Shown here piece after piece: positions 17,182-27,486 of a DNA stretch of 64,000 bases; position 1 is the stretch's first letter, and each line of letters begins with the position of its first letter. Both the position numbers and the translations under genes were made by a program. Below the pieces are notes generated by a model that saw only the letters and a list, made by a program, of their open reading frames with translations, did no database searches and was not told the DNA's origin. The stretch is from Synergistaceae bacterium (GTDB lineage: Bacteria > Synergistota > Synergistia > Synergistales > Aminobacteriaceae): contig JAHDKT010000018.1 of assembly GCA_018436725.1 (NCBI GenBank), positions 1-64,000 on the forward strand, written 5' to 3'.

Positions 17182-18720
17182 GTGAGAGTGTCCGCTGTTC
17201 GAAGCTTCATGTGCATCGTGTTCGTGTTTCTCTTCGCGGGAGCGCTTGCGGGAGGGGCGGCGGGAGAGACGGGGTGGACCTACCGGCGGCTCGACGCGCT
17301 GTACGTGGAAGTCCCGGACTCCTGGTCGCCGTACGCCGATCGGCAGGCGTCCGGGGTGTATACGGGGAAGCCGCCTGCGAGGGGCGCGTCCGTAGGGTCG
17401 CTCGTCGTGATCGCGGGAAGGGAGAAGAAGGCGCGGTACGAAGATGTCCTCGCGTCGCTGAAACGGTCGCCGGGAGGCGGCCTCGAGGCGGAGTTCCAGC
17501 AGCAGGAGGAAACCGTCGGCGGACGCGACGCGGTGCTCTTCACCAGCATCGTGCGACGCAGAGAAGCCGGCGGAAACGTTCTCCCCTTCATCGGAATGCG
17601 GGGCGTCGTCTGGAAGGATCCGGCCGAGGACGGCATTCTTCTGTTGGCGGCGGGAGGTGACGCGGCGCTCTTCGAAGCGCACGCCCGGGATATCGAGCGC
17701 ATCATCGCTTCCGTCCGTTTCGAAGCGCCGGAAACGAAGGAAGTGGCGCGTGCCGGTAGCGTCGTCGAGCTGCCTCCGATCGACCTTCCCCATCTCGCGG
17801 AGGGGGGCGCGGAGAAGGCCGAAACGCCCGTCCCGGAGAAAGAGGAACGAGGTGTGCGCGAACGCCCCGTCTTCGCCTCGGACGCGCTCCTCGAAGAAGA
17901 GATCCGGAAGACCCGCGCAGCGCTCGCGCTGCGCGACGAGGGGGCCCTGCTCCTCGCGCAGGATGACCGCGAAGGCGCGATGGAGTGTTTCCGCCGAAGC
18001 CTGACCTACGTTCCGGACGATGATTTGGAGTCCTTCGTAGAGGCCGAAGGGCGACGGAAGACGGAAGAACGGAAAGCGGAGGAGGAGCGCGCGTCCGCGC
18101 TTCGCCGCCAAGGGGTCGAGTTGCAGGGGAAGGGGCTTTGGAAAGAGGCGCTTGCCGCGTACCGCGAGAGCCTCGCCCTGAACGACGAGGAGGATCTGCG
18201 GGGCGTGGCGCTTGGCTTGGAGAAACTGGTGCGGGAGCGAGCGTCCGCGCTCTTTGCGCAGGGGGAGGCGTTCAAAGCGGCGGATCGCCTGGAGGACGCG
18301 CTGGCAGCCTACGGTGAAAGCCTCTCCTGGGCCGAGGACGACGACGTTCGACGCACTGCGGCCGCCGTGGAGCTGCGGATTCGGGAGATGCGGGAGGCGG
18401 CCTCCCCCGAACGGGTGTTCGCCCGCGCGCTCCGCGACGAAGGGAAGACGCTGGAGGAGCAGGGGAGAGCCTACGAGGCGCTCGGGAAGTACCGCGAGAG
18501 CCTCGAGTCGCACGGCGCGGACGACCTCCGCCTGCATGCCGACGCTCTGGAACGGTCGCTGAAGGAGCGCGCGAGGGCGCTTGTCCGGGAAGGCGCGGCG
18601 CTGCAGCGAAACGCGCAGTTCGCCGAGGCGCTCGAAAAGTTCCGTGAAAGCCTGAAGCACTACCCTCTGAAAGAGGTTGAAGCGCATATGGAGAAGCTCG
18701 AAGAGTTCTTGAAGAAATAG
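17182..18720 (+). CDS. Exported protein with N-terminal DUF-like domain and five TPR-like repeats
   Basis: About 512 residues. GTG 17182 is preferred because GGGGAGGT precedes it and the product begins with a clean signal peptide (VRSFMCIVFVFLFAGALAGG); the ATG at 17140 would put 14 polar residues first. Residues 30-190 form a globular domain (YVEVPDSWSPYADRQ, then IVRRREAGGNVLPFIGMRGV) resembling domains that handle host-cell or stress-type lipids only loosely; I do not recognise it. After a charged linker come about five repeats of the form ALRxEGxxLxxxxxxxEALxxYRESLxxxxxDDL, matching the repeats of the previous gene. It lies 86 bases before the giant exoprotein and probably forms an operon with it. 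Confidence 0.75.
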   Translation: MRVSAVRSFMCIVFVFLFAGALAGGAAGETGWTYRRLDALYVEVPDSWSPYADRQASGVYTGKPPARGASVGSLVVIAGREKKARYEDVLASLKRSPGGGLEAEFQQQEETVGGRDAVLFTSIVRRREAGGNVLPFIGMRGVVWKDPAEDGILLLAAGGDAALFEAHARDIERIIASVRFEAPETKEVARAGSVVELPPIDLPHLAEGGAEKAETPVPEKEERGVRERPVFASDALLEEEIRKTRAALALRDEGALLLAQDDREGAMECFRRSLTYVPDDDLESFVEAEGRRKTEERKAEEERASALRRQGVELQGKGLWKEALAAYRESLALNDEEDLRGVALGLEKLVRERASALFAQGEAFKAADRLEDALAAYGESLSWAEDDDVRRTAAAVELRIREMREAASPERVFARALRDEGKTLEEQGRAYEALGKYRESLESHGADDLRLHADALERSLKERARALVREGAALQRNAQFAEALEKFRESLKHYPLKEVEAHMEKLEEFLKK

Positions 18721-18806
18721 CCCGCGCCGGGAGGCGGGGCCGGGGTGTTTCGGGAGAGAAGGCGTGCGGCGCACGTTCCCGATATCGCAAAGGAGAGTGA
18801 GACGCG

Positions 18807-21800
18807 ATGCGGTGTACACGCGGATTCGTACCTGTTCTTCGTCTATTCCTTATGGTGTGCCTGCTCCACGGGCTTGTGTTTCCGGAGGCCGGAGCGCAGG
18901 AGAGAAAAGCTCCGGGTCCTGTGCAGGTCGAGGTCAAGGCGCAGGACGGAACGCTCCTCTCCGGAGTAACGGTCTTTCTCGGGGGGAGGTACGCCCCGTC
19001 CGGCGCGGACGGAAGGGCCGTCTTCGACGGCGTCCCCGAGGGAAAACAGCGTCTCGTCGTCGAGCACTTCGAATACGACGCCTTCCGGGGGAACGTCGAT
19101 CTGGCCGCCGGAGTGCGGCGGCCTCTCGGCGTCAAGCTCAATCCGGTCGTCTGGAGCAAGATATCGGGGAAGGTGCTTCTCGAAGGCGCGGAGCAGCCCT
19201 TGCCGGGCGTCCGCGTCTCCTTCGCCCCGAAGAGCGTGAAGTCGACGCTCCAGGGGCCGGTGGAGTTCACGACCGGCTGGGACGGCGGCTTCACCGTGCC
19301 GGGACTTCCTCCGGGCGTGTACAGGGTCGAGCTGAGTCATTCCGGGTGCGCGCCGAAGGCCTTCGACCTTCAGGTCGCGCCGAACATGCCGGATGTCTCG
19401 TGGTCGCTCGCATCGCTCTCCGATACGGCCTCGCTCACCGTGACCGTCAGGGACGGCGACGGTGGGAAAGAGATCGCGGGCGCGCGCGTCGTCCTCGCCG
19501 AGGCGTGGCCCCGCGGGGAGATCGCCGAAAAAACGACGGACGCGAGCGGATCGGCGGCCTTCGACGGCCTCAAGATCGGGCGGCTCAACCGGGCGGTCGC
19601 CGACGGCCGAATGACGATAAGCAGGACCGGCGTCACTGTGCGCGCCGAAGCCGAGGGGTACGAACCGATGCTCGTCCCCGTCCTTCTCGGTCGGACGGCG
19701 TCCGTCGAAGTGCGGCTCAGCTCGACGGAGAAGATCGCGGTACAGCCGGGCAATCTCGATTTTTCCTCGGCGCAGCGAGTCCGTACCGGGGCTCCTGTCG
19801 AATTCGTCCTCGAAAACGCGGGGGAGAACAGGTTCTTCCGCTTCCATCTGCCGTACCCCGCATGGGTGGGAGTGGACGCGAACAGGGGACAGAATCCCCA
19901 GTGGCTACGTTTTTATCTGCACACGGCTGACGGAACGGAGATAGGCAATTGGGGGCTCTCCGCGGCGAGCGCGCTCTTCGACGCCGGACCGCTTCCGGCG
20001 GGCGAGTACGTGCTGCAGGCCCGCGAGTGGAACAACAATGCGGCGGCGCCGTCCCCCATGACTTTCACGATCCAGTGCCGCTGGGCCTCCGACCCGCACT
20101 CTCCGAACTCGGAACTGTCGTCGGCGCGGGCATTCCGGACGGGCGAGGAGGTGCGCGGATACATCCTCCCGCGCGGAGACCGGAATAACTTCAGATTCGA
20201 GATCAAGCGGCCCGGCCAGATTCGCGTCCGGCTTCAACGGCCGGAGAACATCTGGATACGCGCCTTTCTCTTCCGTACCGACGGGACGCAGATAGCCGAT
20301 CTCGGCTGTTCGGGCGCCACGGCGGAAGCCGTCTACAGGCTCGACCCCGGCATGTACGTCGTGGACGTCCGCGAGTGGAACAACAACGCCGCCAGTCTCG
20401 ACCCCTACACGCTCCGCATCGAGGAGATCGAAGACGACGGCATGGACGACGCCACGCAGGAGGAGGCATCCGTCAGGATTTTCAGGCCGCTTCCCCTCGC
20501 CTCTCTTCGAGGCGGGACGATCTTCCCCCAAGGCGACAGAGACTGGTACCAGACCACGCTGCCGAGCGCGGGCGTCTTCAAGGCCTTCCTGTTCCGCTCC
20601 CCTTCCGTGTGGCAGCGTCTGACGCTCTTCGACACGAAAGGCGGACGGCTGACCGACGTGGGCGCGAGCGGCCCGCGCGCCGACCTTGCCTGGCACGCCT
20701 CCGGCCCGACGACGCTCTTCCTCCAGGTGAGAGAGTGGAACGACAACGCCGCCGACCCGTCGCCCTACATCCTGGGGACGTTCTTCGAGCCGTGCGACCA
20801 GCTCGACGCCCAGGGGCGGAACGACTCGCCGGAGACGGCGTCCCCGCTCGAACTGAACGAGTGGGTGCGCGGCAACCTGCTCCCCAACGGCGACAACGAC
20901 TGGTTCCGCATCGACGTCGACCATCCGGGCATCCTCCGCCTGGAAGGGACGACGCCTCCGGGGATCTGGGTGCGGCTTTCCCTGCACGGCGAGAACGGGG
21001 GGCAACTCGCCGATGTCGGTCTTTCGAGGCCGTCCTCCGAGTTCGCATGGGAGAATCCCGTCCTCCCCGGAGCCTATTTCATCCGTCTCCGGGAGTGGAA
21101 CAACAACGCCTCCAACCCCGGACTCTACTCTCTCAGAGCGGTGCTCCAGCGTGCCGAGCCGGAGGAGAGCGTGCCCCTGGCGCAGGACGCGCCGCGCGCG
21201 CTGCCGTTGGACGAGGCCAGGCCTTTCTACATCGACCACGCGGGCGACAGGGACGTCTTCCTCTTCGACATCGCGCAGCAGGGACCGTTCTGGCTGAAGA
21301 TATGGAAGCCGGGGAACATCTGGATCCGCGCACGTCTCTACGACGACAGGACGGGGGCGGAGATCAAGAACATCGGGCTTTCGGGGGCTTCCCATAACGA
21401 GAAGTTCGAAGCGCCCGGCCCCGCTCGCTACCGGCTCGAACTGCGGGAGTGGAACAACAACGCCTACTCGGTCCAGCCCGGCTTCGTGCAGGTCCGCCTC
21501 GACGACGCGCAGATAACCGCCGACGAGATCAAGGCGGTTCCGGACGCCGTCACGCCGACGCTCGCGACCTTCACCCGGAGCGCGTGGGCGCATCTGCAGC
21601 TGCCGCGCGCGCGCAGCATCGAGGTCGACGCGACGGGCGACGGGAAGATCGATTTCTCCTTCCGTCCGGGCGATACCGCCACATGGCGCTACCCGACGGA
21701 GGGGCTCTACAAGGCCGTCGCGCTGATGCGCGGCGAGGGAGGCGCGACGACGCGGCTTCCCTTCTGGGTGGACGTCTCCGGCCCCCGCGAGCGGACCGGC

Positions 21801-24800
21801 GTTCATCTGACCGTCGACGCTCCCGGAGAGGGGCAGCGCGTGGAGGAGGAGACATCGGCGCGCGCCAGGGCCATGAGCTACAGCGGTTCGCCCATTGCGC
21901 GCATCGAGGCCTCGGTCGACGGAGCGCAGCTCCCGACGGCCTACGCGCCTCCCTATACGTTCGAGGTTCCGTGGAAGAGCTTTCCCCGCGCGGCGAAGGA
22001 GCATCTCTTCACGTTCAAAGCTGTCGACGGGCGGGGCGAATCCGCGACCGTTGAGCGCCGCGTCTCGCTCTCCGAGTACTTCGGGCTGCGCCCGGCGGAC
22101 GGGGCGGTCCTCTCCGGCAACCAGGTCCGCGTGAGCTGGTCGAGCGGAGAGTTCTCGCCGACGAAGGTCCGCTACAGGGCGAAGGGGACGGAGGAGTGGA
22201 CCGAGATCGTGGGCGAGAGCGGCCGCGAGCACGCCGTCTTCCTGGCGGATCTGGAGTCCGGAACGGCGTACGAGTTCCAGCCGCTCGGAGGGAGCGAGGA
22301 GGGACCGGTGCGGACGCTCACGCGGGTCAAGGGGCTCGCCTTCGGCAGAAGCCGCTACGGCGCGTCCATCGAGCGAACGTACGACCAGCGGTTCCCCATC
22401 TCGGTCAGAAACCACGCCGAGGAGGCCATGAAAGTGGTGCTCACCTCCGGCAAGCTTGAGGAGGAGGGCCTCTTCATCGGCTTCGTCGGCGAAGGGTCGG
22501 AGGGTGAACCGTTCGACCTCGCGCCGGGCGAGGAGCGGGAGTTCCTGCTCGTCCTCAACGCGCAGAACGTGGTGAAGCCCAAGCACGTCTTTCCCGTCAA
22601 GATCAGCTCCGCGAACGGCTTCGCGGACGAGGCGGAGGTGGAGGTGGAGGTGCGTCTCCCCGTCGTGAAACTGGAGTGGGAGGACCTCGGCGAGACGGGG
22701 AAGGGGCCGGGCCGCCGTCTGCGTCTGGTGAACAAGGGGGACAGTCTCACCGACCTGTCGGTCGTTACGGACACGGGCGATCTGAAAACCTCCCCGGCGA
22801 TCAACCACGGCTTCCTCCCCTCCGGCCAATCGGTGGAGATCGCCGTGACGCCGAGGCTCTACGAAGGGTTCCGCGAAGCGCGGGGCGCGGTGACGGCGAA
22901 GGCCATCGCCACGGAGTCCTCGTTCCCGGTGCACCTGGCGCTTCCGGAAGGGAAGGAGATCTTCGGCGTCAACCTGATGCCGAAGATGCCGGAGGAGACC
23001 ATGGATGAAGAAGAGCGCGCTCTCCTTGAGGCCAGGGCCCTCTCCGCGGCCTTTCTGACGCCCGACTATATCAACGCCTCCATGTGGGGGAACGGGATCG
23101 ATTCCAACGGCGACGGCAGGATCGACCGATGGAGCTATACCGACAAAGAGGAGCGCATCCTCTGGATCGGAGAGGACGCGAGCGGCGACGGAGAGATCGA
23201 CTTCGTCCGCGCCGACGTCGGCTTCGACGGCCGCTTCGACTACTCTGCGCTCAAGGGCGCGAAGGGGTGGGAGGAGACCAACCTGCTCGACGCCTGGCTC
23301 GAAATGACCTTCACTCTCCCGTGGAACCGCGGGAGCTACGAGCCGCACGACCTCGACATCGTGATGAACGGTCAGGTGATCGGCACGGTGAAGAACGCGA
23401 TCCCGGAGGGGAACTACCGCTTCCCGGTTCCCGCGTCGGCGATCCGCTTCGGAGCGAGCGGCGAACCGGAGGGGAACGGCGTCGAGATCGTCTCGCGGCA
23501 CCTGAGGGGCGGCCACTACGTCGTGAACAGCGACTTCCGGCTGGTGACGCGCCTGAACGCGGCGCGCGCATGGACCGTCGCGGCGTCGCGCGAGGAAGCG
23601 GAAACTGCCGCCCGCTCCATGGAGGGCGTGATCGCCGACAGGGCGAAGATCGGCATCTCCTCGCAGGGGCTCTCGCTTCCCGAGGGCGGCTCGCTCAAAG
23701 CCGGGGCCGAAACGGTGCTGACCGCCACGCTGAGGAATCTGGGCGCGATGCCGGGGTACAACGTCGGCGTCGTTCTGAGCATGTCCGACCCCGACGGCAA
23801 GGAGCGGGAGCTGCGGAGGCGCTACCTCCCCTTCGTTCCGGTGACGGGAGAAGTTCCCCTCCGCTTCACCTTCGCGCTGCCTCCGGGCAAACACCGCCTG
23901 AAGCTCTCGCTGAACCCGGACAACCGGCCCGAGAACTCGGCGTACATCTGGGCCGAGGTGGGCGGCGACGACCAGCGGCCGACGCTCGAGCTGCTGGAGC
24001 CCGCCGACGGCGCGAAGCTCGACGGGACGATTTTGAAGATCAAGGCGCACGCGATGGACGATGTCCGCGTTGCCCGCGTCGAGGCGAAAATAGACCAGGG
24101 GCTCTGGTCGCGGCTTCAGCGAGAAGCGGACGGCATGTTCACGGCGAAGGGAGTGATCCAGCCGGGCGAGCGTGTGATCACGGTCCGTGCGCTCGACGGC
24201 AGCGGCAACGTCACAGAGACGACGGCGAAGATCGTCGTCGAGGCCCCGCTCCCCGACGGAGAGATTCTGGAGCCGGTATCCGGCGGCACTATCGACGAGC
24301 GGCGAACGACGCTGAAGGTGCGCTGCGAAGCGAACGTGACCGCGGCCGCGTACAGAGTGAACCAGGGGCCGTGGACGCCGGTGCGCGTGGCGCGGGGGGC
24401 GGCCGAGGAGCGCGTTGCGCTTCGCTTCGGGAAGAACGAGATCGAGGTCAGACTGCTCGACGCGAAGCGAGCGGAAAGGGTGCTCTCCGTCGACGCGACC
24501 TCCACCGGGCAGCGCGTGGCGGAGGAGGAAAAAGAAAAAGGCGAGGCTCCGGAAACCCCGGCGGAGAAGACAGGGAAGCCCGAGGAGCCGGGAAAAGTAC
24601 GTGACGGCGACGAGGCGCCTCCGCGCACGCCCGAAGTTCCGGGCGGCGACAAGGAAGTGGATACCCTTCTCGACCTGATACAGGAACTCATGGGAATGCC
24701 TCCCGAGGGAGAGACGCCTCCGGAACGCGAGGGGGGCGGCGGGGAAGGAGCGGAAAGCCCGGTTGCGCCGCAGGCTAGGGCCGCCGGGATGGACAGGGAT

Positions 24801-27311
24801 GACCCGGGGAAGCTCGACGTTCCGGATCTCGGGACGGTAGATGTGACTGGGCCCTCCGACTTCCTGCTGCCTCCCGAGGAGGACGAGGACGATGACTCCT
24901 GGCTCGACGCGGGCGGCGACCTTGAGGAAGAAGAGACGCTGGAGCCCGAGGAGATCGAGATCGAGGAAGAGGGCGGCGAGGACGTCGGCGACGAGCCCGA
25001 CGACGGGGAGATAACCGGAGAGGACTTCTTCACCGAAACCGACCTCTTCGACGGATTCGACGGGCTGGACGAAGAAGCGGAGCCTCTGGACCTCGAAGCG
25101 TGGGTGGAGTCGAAGGGCAATCCGGACGCGCCCGAGCAGGATCCGATGTACGAGTGCCCTCTGGAGCCGTTCGACGCCGCCGACACCGACCCGAACTCGC
25201 CCTTTACGCCCCCGTCGGGGCTGCGAAGCGATCCGGGCGGCTGCGTGGCCGTGGAGACCGTCCAGAAAGACTGGTACTGCACCAACAGGCCAAACATTAA
25301 TGTGAAGTTCCAGCTCCCCGACTGGCTGAAGAAGCTCGACCTGCCCAAGCCGGGGACGAAAGAGTACGACGAAATGGTGAAGAAGCTTCTGCAGCAGCTG
25401 CGCGACAGGGGCATCGACACCGCGGCGTTCGAGCGGTTTCAGGACGCCCTGATCCGGAGGGCGGGGAGGCTGGAGCACCCCGACGAACTCCCGACGTTCC
25501 TTCAGTCGCTCGGTCTGACCTCCATGCCCAAGCCGTCGCCGGACGACGTCGAGGCGAACAAGCGCTGGCGCGAAGCCATGGAGAACGGCGCGCGCGCATG
25601 GTATCTCCGCCTGCTGGCCTCGGGCGATCCGCAGATGATCTACCAGGGGCTGAAGGCGCGCGGCGAAGCGTTGGGCAAATTCGACGAAGCGCTCGGCCTG
25701 GCCGCCGACGCCATGATGACGGAGATCAAGGCGAATCAGCAGTTGACCGAGCAGGCGCTCTGGTCGCTGCCCTATGTCGGCCCGGCGATGGACGTCCTCT
25801 CGATCATCACCGGGGAGACGCTCTCAGGGGAGGCCATGACGCCGGAGCGCGCGGCGATGATGCTCGGACTGCGCGGCGCGATCCACGGGATGGTGAAGCT
25901 CGGTCCCAAGGGCGTCGCCTATCTGATGAACACCGAGACGGGGAAGACCATGCTCTCCAAGTTCGCCCAGAGAACGGCCTGGATGGGGCCAGCGGCGATG
26001 AATCGCCTCTCGAAGCTCACTGGAATGGAGGAGCGGCAGATCCGCGACCTCGCCTCCTGGACGTGGAAGGAACTGACGAAGGAGCGGCATCTCTGGGGGA
26101 ATCGCGCCGCGGCGCAGGCCGGAGCCGCAGGCGGCAGCTTCGCCGGTTCGCAGGCCGGGCAGGCCGCGAAGCGAAGCGCGGAAAAGCGCATCTCGGACGG
26201 AAAGAAGCTCATCGACAAGCTGCAGGCGACCACGAAGCAGAAGGAGTTCCGCAAGCTCGCCCTGCAGTTGCAGCAGAACAAGACCGCCGTGGCGCTGGTC
26301 AACGATCCGAGCGTGCCCGCGGCCCTCAGGACGAAATTGAACAAGACGCTGCAGGAGATCAACCGACGCGTCGACAAGAACACCGCGCGGGGGATCGTGA
26401 ACAAGGTGCGGTCGGTCAACAAGAAGGTGGAGGACTTCGTGCGCACCGAACTGCCGCAGGCCGGGTCCAAGGCGGGCACGAAGATAGACCAGTTCCTCAG
26501 GGATAATCCGGGGCTGACCAGAGAGGACGTGCTCTTCGCGAACAGGGTGGAGTCGTTCCTCAGGAAAAACCCCGGTATGAGACGAGAGGATATTCTTGTT
26601 CGCTCCAGGACGGTTTCCGGAGTCGATCCGACGAAGCTCGGCCGCGACAGGGACGTTTATTTCCAGTTCGTGGACCGAAGAGGCAAGGTGCTCGGCGACG
26701 TGCATCACGATATCGCCTCTCCAATCTACAATCAGAAGCTCCAGGCGGCGACGGGGCTTTCGTCGAAGCAACTCGACCACACCGTCACCAGCACGTGGCA
26801 CCCGGATTCGTACAATCCGGGAAGGATGGCGTCGGACGGGCCGCGCAGACAGCTCGTCGACGATATCGTGAAGGGCAGGGCGGCGGGAAAGCTGGCCCGC
26901 CCGCAGGATATCCGCGACACCGTCGCCGGGAAGGCCAAGGAGTGGTTCGACGACGCCAGACGCCTCGAAGCCGCAGGGAACCCGAGCGCGGCGGCCGAGG
27001 CGTACGCCGAAGGAATGCGTCAGTTGGGCAAGGATTACGAGCGTCACGTGGCCCCCTTCCTGCGGAATCAGAACCTTGACCCTGCGGCGGCGCTGCCCCC
27101 CAGGCTGAAGGCCGCGCTCGACATCTTCAAGAAGGTGGAGCAGGGGACCACGTCGGGAGCCTACACTCCGGAGCAGGGGCTCCGCGCGCTTCAGTCGCTG
27201 TCGTGCAGAACCCCCGGAGGAGGCAACATCCCGATGTCGCCCGACAAGGCGGCGGAGGACCTGGGCTTGTTCATCGAAATGATGAACAAGTGGATGATCC
27301 AGGGGCGGTAA
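18807..27311 (+). CDS. Giant exported multidomain protein with REWNNNA repeats and a toxin-like C-terminus
   Basis: 2834 residues, start supported by AAAGGAGAG. Signal peptide to about 31. Residues 36-300 look like three carboxypeptidase-regulatory beta domains. Residues 310-900 hold five repeats of about 120 residues, each ending in a variant of REWNNNA (near 407, 523, 643, 764, 882) and resembling PPC-type beta domains. Residues 940-1900 contain PKD, Ig, FN3 and CARDB-like domains plus calcium-loop-like DSNGDGRID and DASGDGEID (about 1430-1470). A very acidic linker spans about 1905-2110. The last 700 residues are helical and unlike the rest: LPYVGPAMDVLSIITGETLS near 2320 resembles pre-toxin segments, and residues 2610-2750 carry VHHDIASPIYN and LDHTVTSTWHPDSYN, which recall type 15 polymorphic toxins. 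The toxin call is from memory of those families and is moderate. Confidence 0.8.
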   Translation: MRCTRGFVPVLRLFLMVCLLHGLVFPEAGAQERKAPGPVQVEVKAQDGTLLSGVTVFLGGRYAPSGADGRAVFDGVPEGKQRLVVEHFEYDAFRGNVDLAAGVRRPLGVKLNPVVWSKISGKVLLEGAEQPLPGVRVSFAPKSVKSTLQGPVEFTTGWDGGFTVPGLPPGVYRVELSHSGCAPKAFDLQVAPNMPDVSWSLASLSDTASLTVTVRDGDGGKEIAGARVVLAEAWPRGEIAEKTTDASGSAAFDGLKIGRLNRAVADGRMTISRTGVTVRAEAEGYEPMLVPVLLGRTASVEVRLSSTEKIAVQPGNLDFSSAQRVRTGAPVEFVLENAGENRFFRFHLPYPAWVGVDANRGQNPQWLRFYLHTADGTEIGNWGLSAASALFDAGPLPAGEYVLQAREWNNNAAAPSPMTFTIQCRWASDPHSPNSELSSARAFRTGEEVRGYILPRGDRNNFRFEIKRPGQIRVRLQRPENIWIRAFLFRTDGTQIADLGCSGATAEAVYRLDPGMYVVDVREWNNNAASLDPYTLRIEEIEDDGMDDATQEEASVRIFRPLPLASLRGGTIFPQGDRDWYQTTLPSAGVFKAFLFRSPSVWQRLTLFDTKGGRLTDVGASGPRADLAWHASGPTTLFLQVREWNDNAADPSPYILGTFFEPCDQLDAQGRNDSPETASPLELNEWVRGNLLPNGDNDWFRIDVDHPGILRLEGTTPPGIWVRLSLHGENGGQLADVGLSRPSSEFAWENPVLPGAYFIRLREWNNNASNPGLYSLRAVLQRAEPEESVPLAQDAPRALPLDEARPFYIDHAGDRDVFLFDIAQQGPFWLKIWKPGNIWIRARLYDDRTGAEIKNIGLSGASHNEKFEAPGPARYRLELREWNNNAYSVQPGFVQVRLDDAQITADEIKAVPDAVTPTLATFTRSAWAHLQLPRARSIEVDATGDGKIDFSFRPGDTATWRYPTEGLYKAVALMRGEGGATTRLPFWVDVSGPRERTGVHLTVDAPGEGQRVEEETSARARAMSYSGSPIARIEASVDGAQLPTAYAPPYTFEVPWKSFPRAAKEHLFTFKAVDGRGESATVERRVSLSEYFGLRPADGAVLSGNQVRVSWSSGEFSPTKVRYRAKGTEEWTEIVGESGREHAVFLADLESGTAYEFQPLGGSEEGPVRTLTRVKGLAFGRSRYGASIERTYDQRFPISVRNHAEEAMKVVLTSGKLEEEGLFIGFVGEGSEGEPFDLAPGEEREFLLVLNAQNVVKPKHVFPVKISSANGFADEAEVEVEVRLPVVKLEWEDLGETGKGPGRRLRLVNKGDSLTDLSVVTDTGDLKTSPAINHGFLPSGQSVEIAVTPRLYEGFREARGAVTAKAIATESSFPVHLALPEGKEIFGVNLMPKMPEETMDEEERALLEARALSAAFLTPDYINASMWGNGIDSNGDGRIDRWSYTDKEERILWIGEDASGDGEIDFVRADVGFDGRFDYSALKGAKGWEETNLLDAWLEMTFTLPWNRGSYEPHDLDIVMNGQVIGTVKNAIPEGNYRFPVPASAIRFGASGEPEGNGVEIVSRHLRGGHYVVNSDFRLVTRLNAARAWTVAASREEAETAARSMEGVIADRAKIGISSQGLSLPEGGSLKAGAETVLTATLRNLGAMPGYNVGVVLSMSDPDGKERELRRRYLPFVPVTGEVPLRFTFALPPGKHRLKLSLNPDNRPENSAYIWAEVGGDDQRPTLELLEPADGAKLDGTILKIKAHAMDDVRVARVEAKIDQGLWSRLQREADGMFTAKGVIQPGERVITVRALDGSGNVTETTAKIVVEAPLPDGEILEPVSGGTIDERRTTLKVRCEANVTAAAYRVNQGPWTPVRVARGAAEERVALRFGKNEIEVRLLDAKRAERVLSVDATSTGQRVAEEEKEKGEAPETPAEKTGKPEEPGKVRDGDEAPPRTPEVPGGDKEVDTLLDLIQELMGMPPEGETPPEREGGGGEGAESPVAPQARAAGMDRDDPGKLDVPDLGTVDVTGPSDFLLPPEEDEDDDSWLDAGGDLEEEETLEPEEIEIEEEGGEDVGDEPDDGEITGEDFFTETDLFDGFDGLDEEAEPLDLEAWVESKGNPDAPEQDPMYECPLEPFDAADTDPNSPFTPPSGLRSDPGGCVAVETVQKDWYCTNRPNINVKFQLPDWLKKLDLPKPGTKEYDEMVKKLLQQLRDRGIDTAAFERFQDALIRRAGRLEHPDELPTFLQSLGLTSMPKPSPDDVEANKRWREAMENGARAWYLRLLASGDPQMIYQGLKARGEALGKFDEALGLAADAMMTEIKANQQLTEQALWSLPYVGPAMDVLSIITGETLSGEAMTPERAAMMLGLRGAIHGMVKLGPKGVAYLMNTETGKTMLSKFAQRTAWMGPAAMNRLSKLTGMEERQIRDLASWTWKELTKERHLWGNRAAAQAGAAGGSFAGSQAGQAAKRSAEKRISDGKKLIDKLQATTKQKEFRKLALQLQQNKTAVALVNDPSVPAALRTKLNKTLQEINRRVDKNTARGIVNKVRSVNKKVEDFVRTELPQAGSKAGTKIDQFLRDNPGLTREDVLFANRVESFLRKNPGMRREDILVRSRTVSGVDPTKLGRDRDVYFQFVDRRGKVLGDVHHDIASPIYNQKLQAATGLSSKQLDHTVTSTWHPDSYNPGRMASDGPRRQLVDDIVKGRAAGKLARPQDIRDTVAGKAKEWFDDARRLEAAGNPSAAAEAYAEGMRQLGKDYERHVAPFLRNQNLDPAAALPPRLKAALDIFKKVEQGTTSGAYTPEQGLRALQSLSCRTPGGGNIPMSPDKAAEDLGLFIEMMNKWMIQGR

Positions 27312-27486
27312 GGAGCGCCCGCGGAGAAGACGAACGGATGCGGGAGAGGGGAGAACGGGCGGAGGGTCTGCCTCTTCCCTCTTTCCGCACTGTACGAAGG
27401 CGTGGAAGGTTGTTTCTCTTCGGCGGGGATGTGCCGGAGAATAGGGGTATTGGGAGCTTTCATAGCATATGAGGAGGTTGTTGGGA

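Noticed and set aside
19905-25478. Very long open frame on the strand opposite the giant protein
   Set aside because: Long antisense frames are expected opposite GC-rich coding DNA; it is Arg/His-rich, with no start signals or domains.
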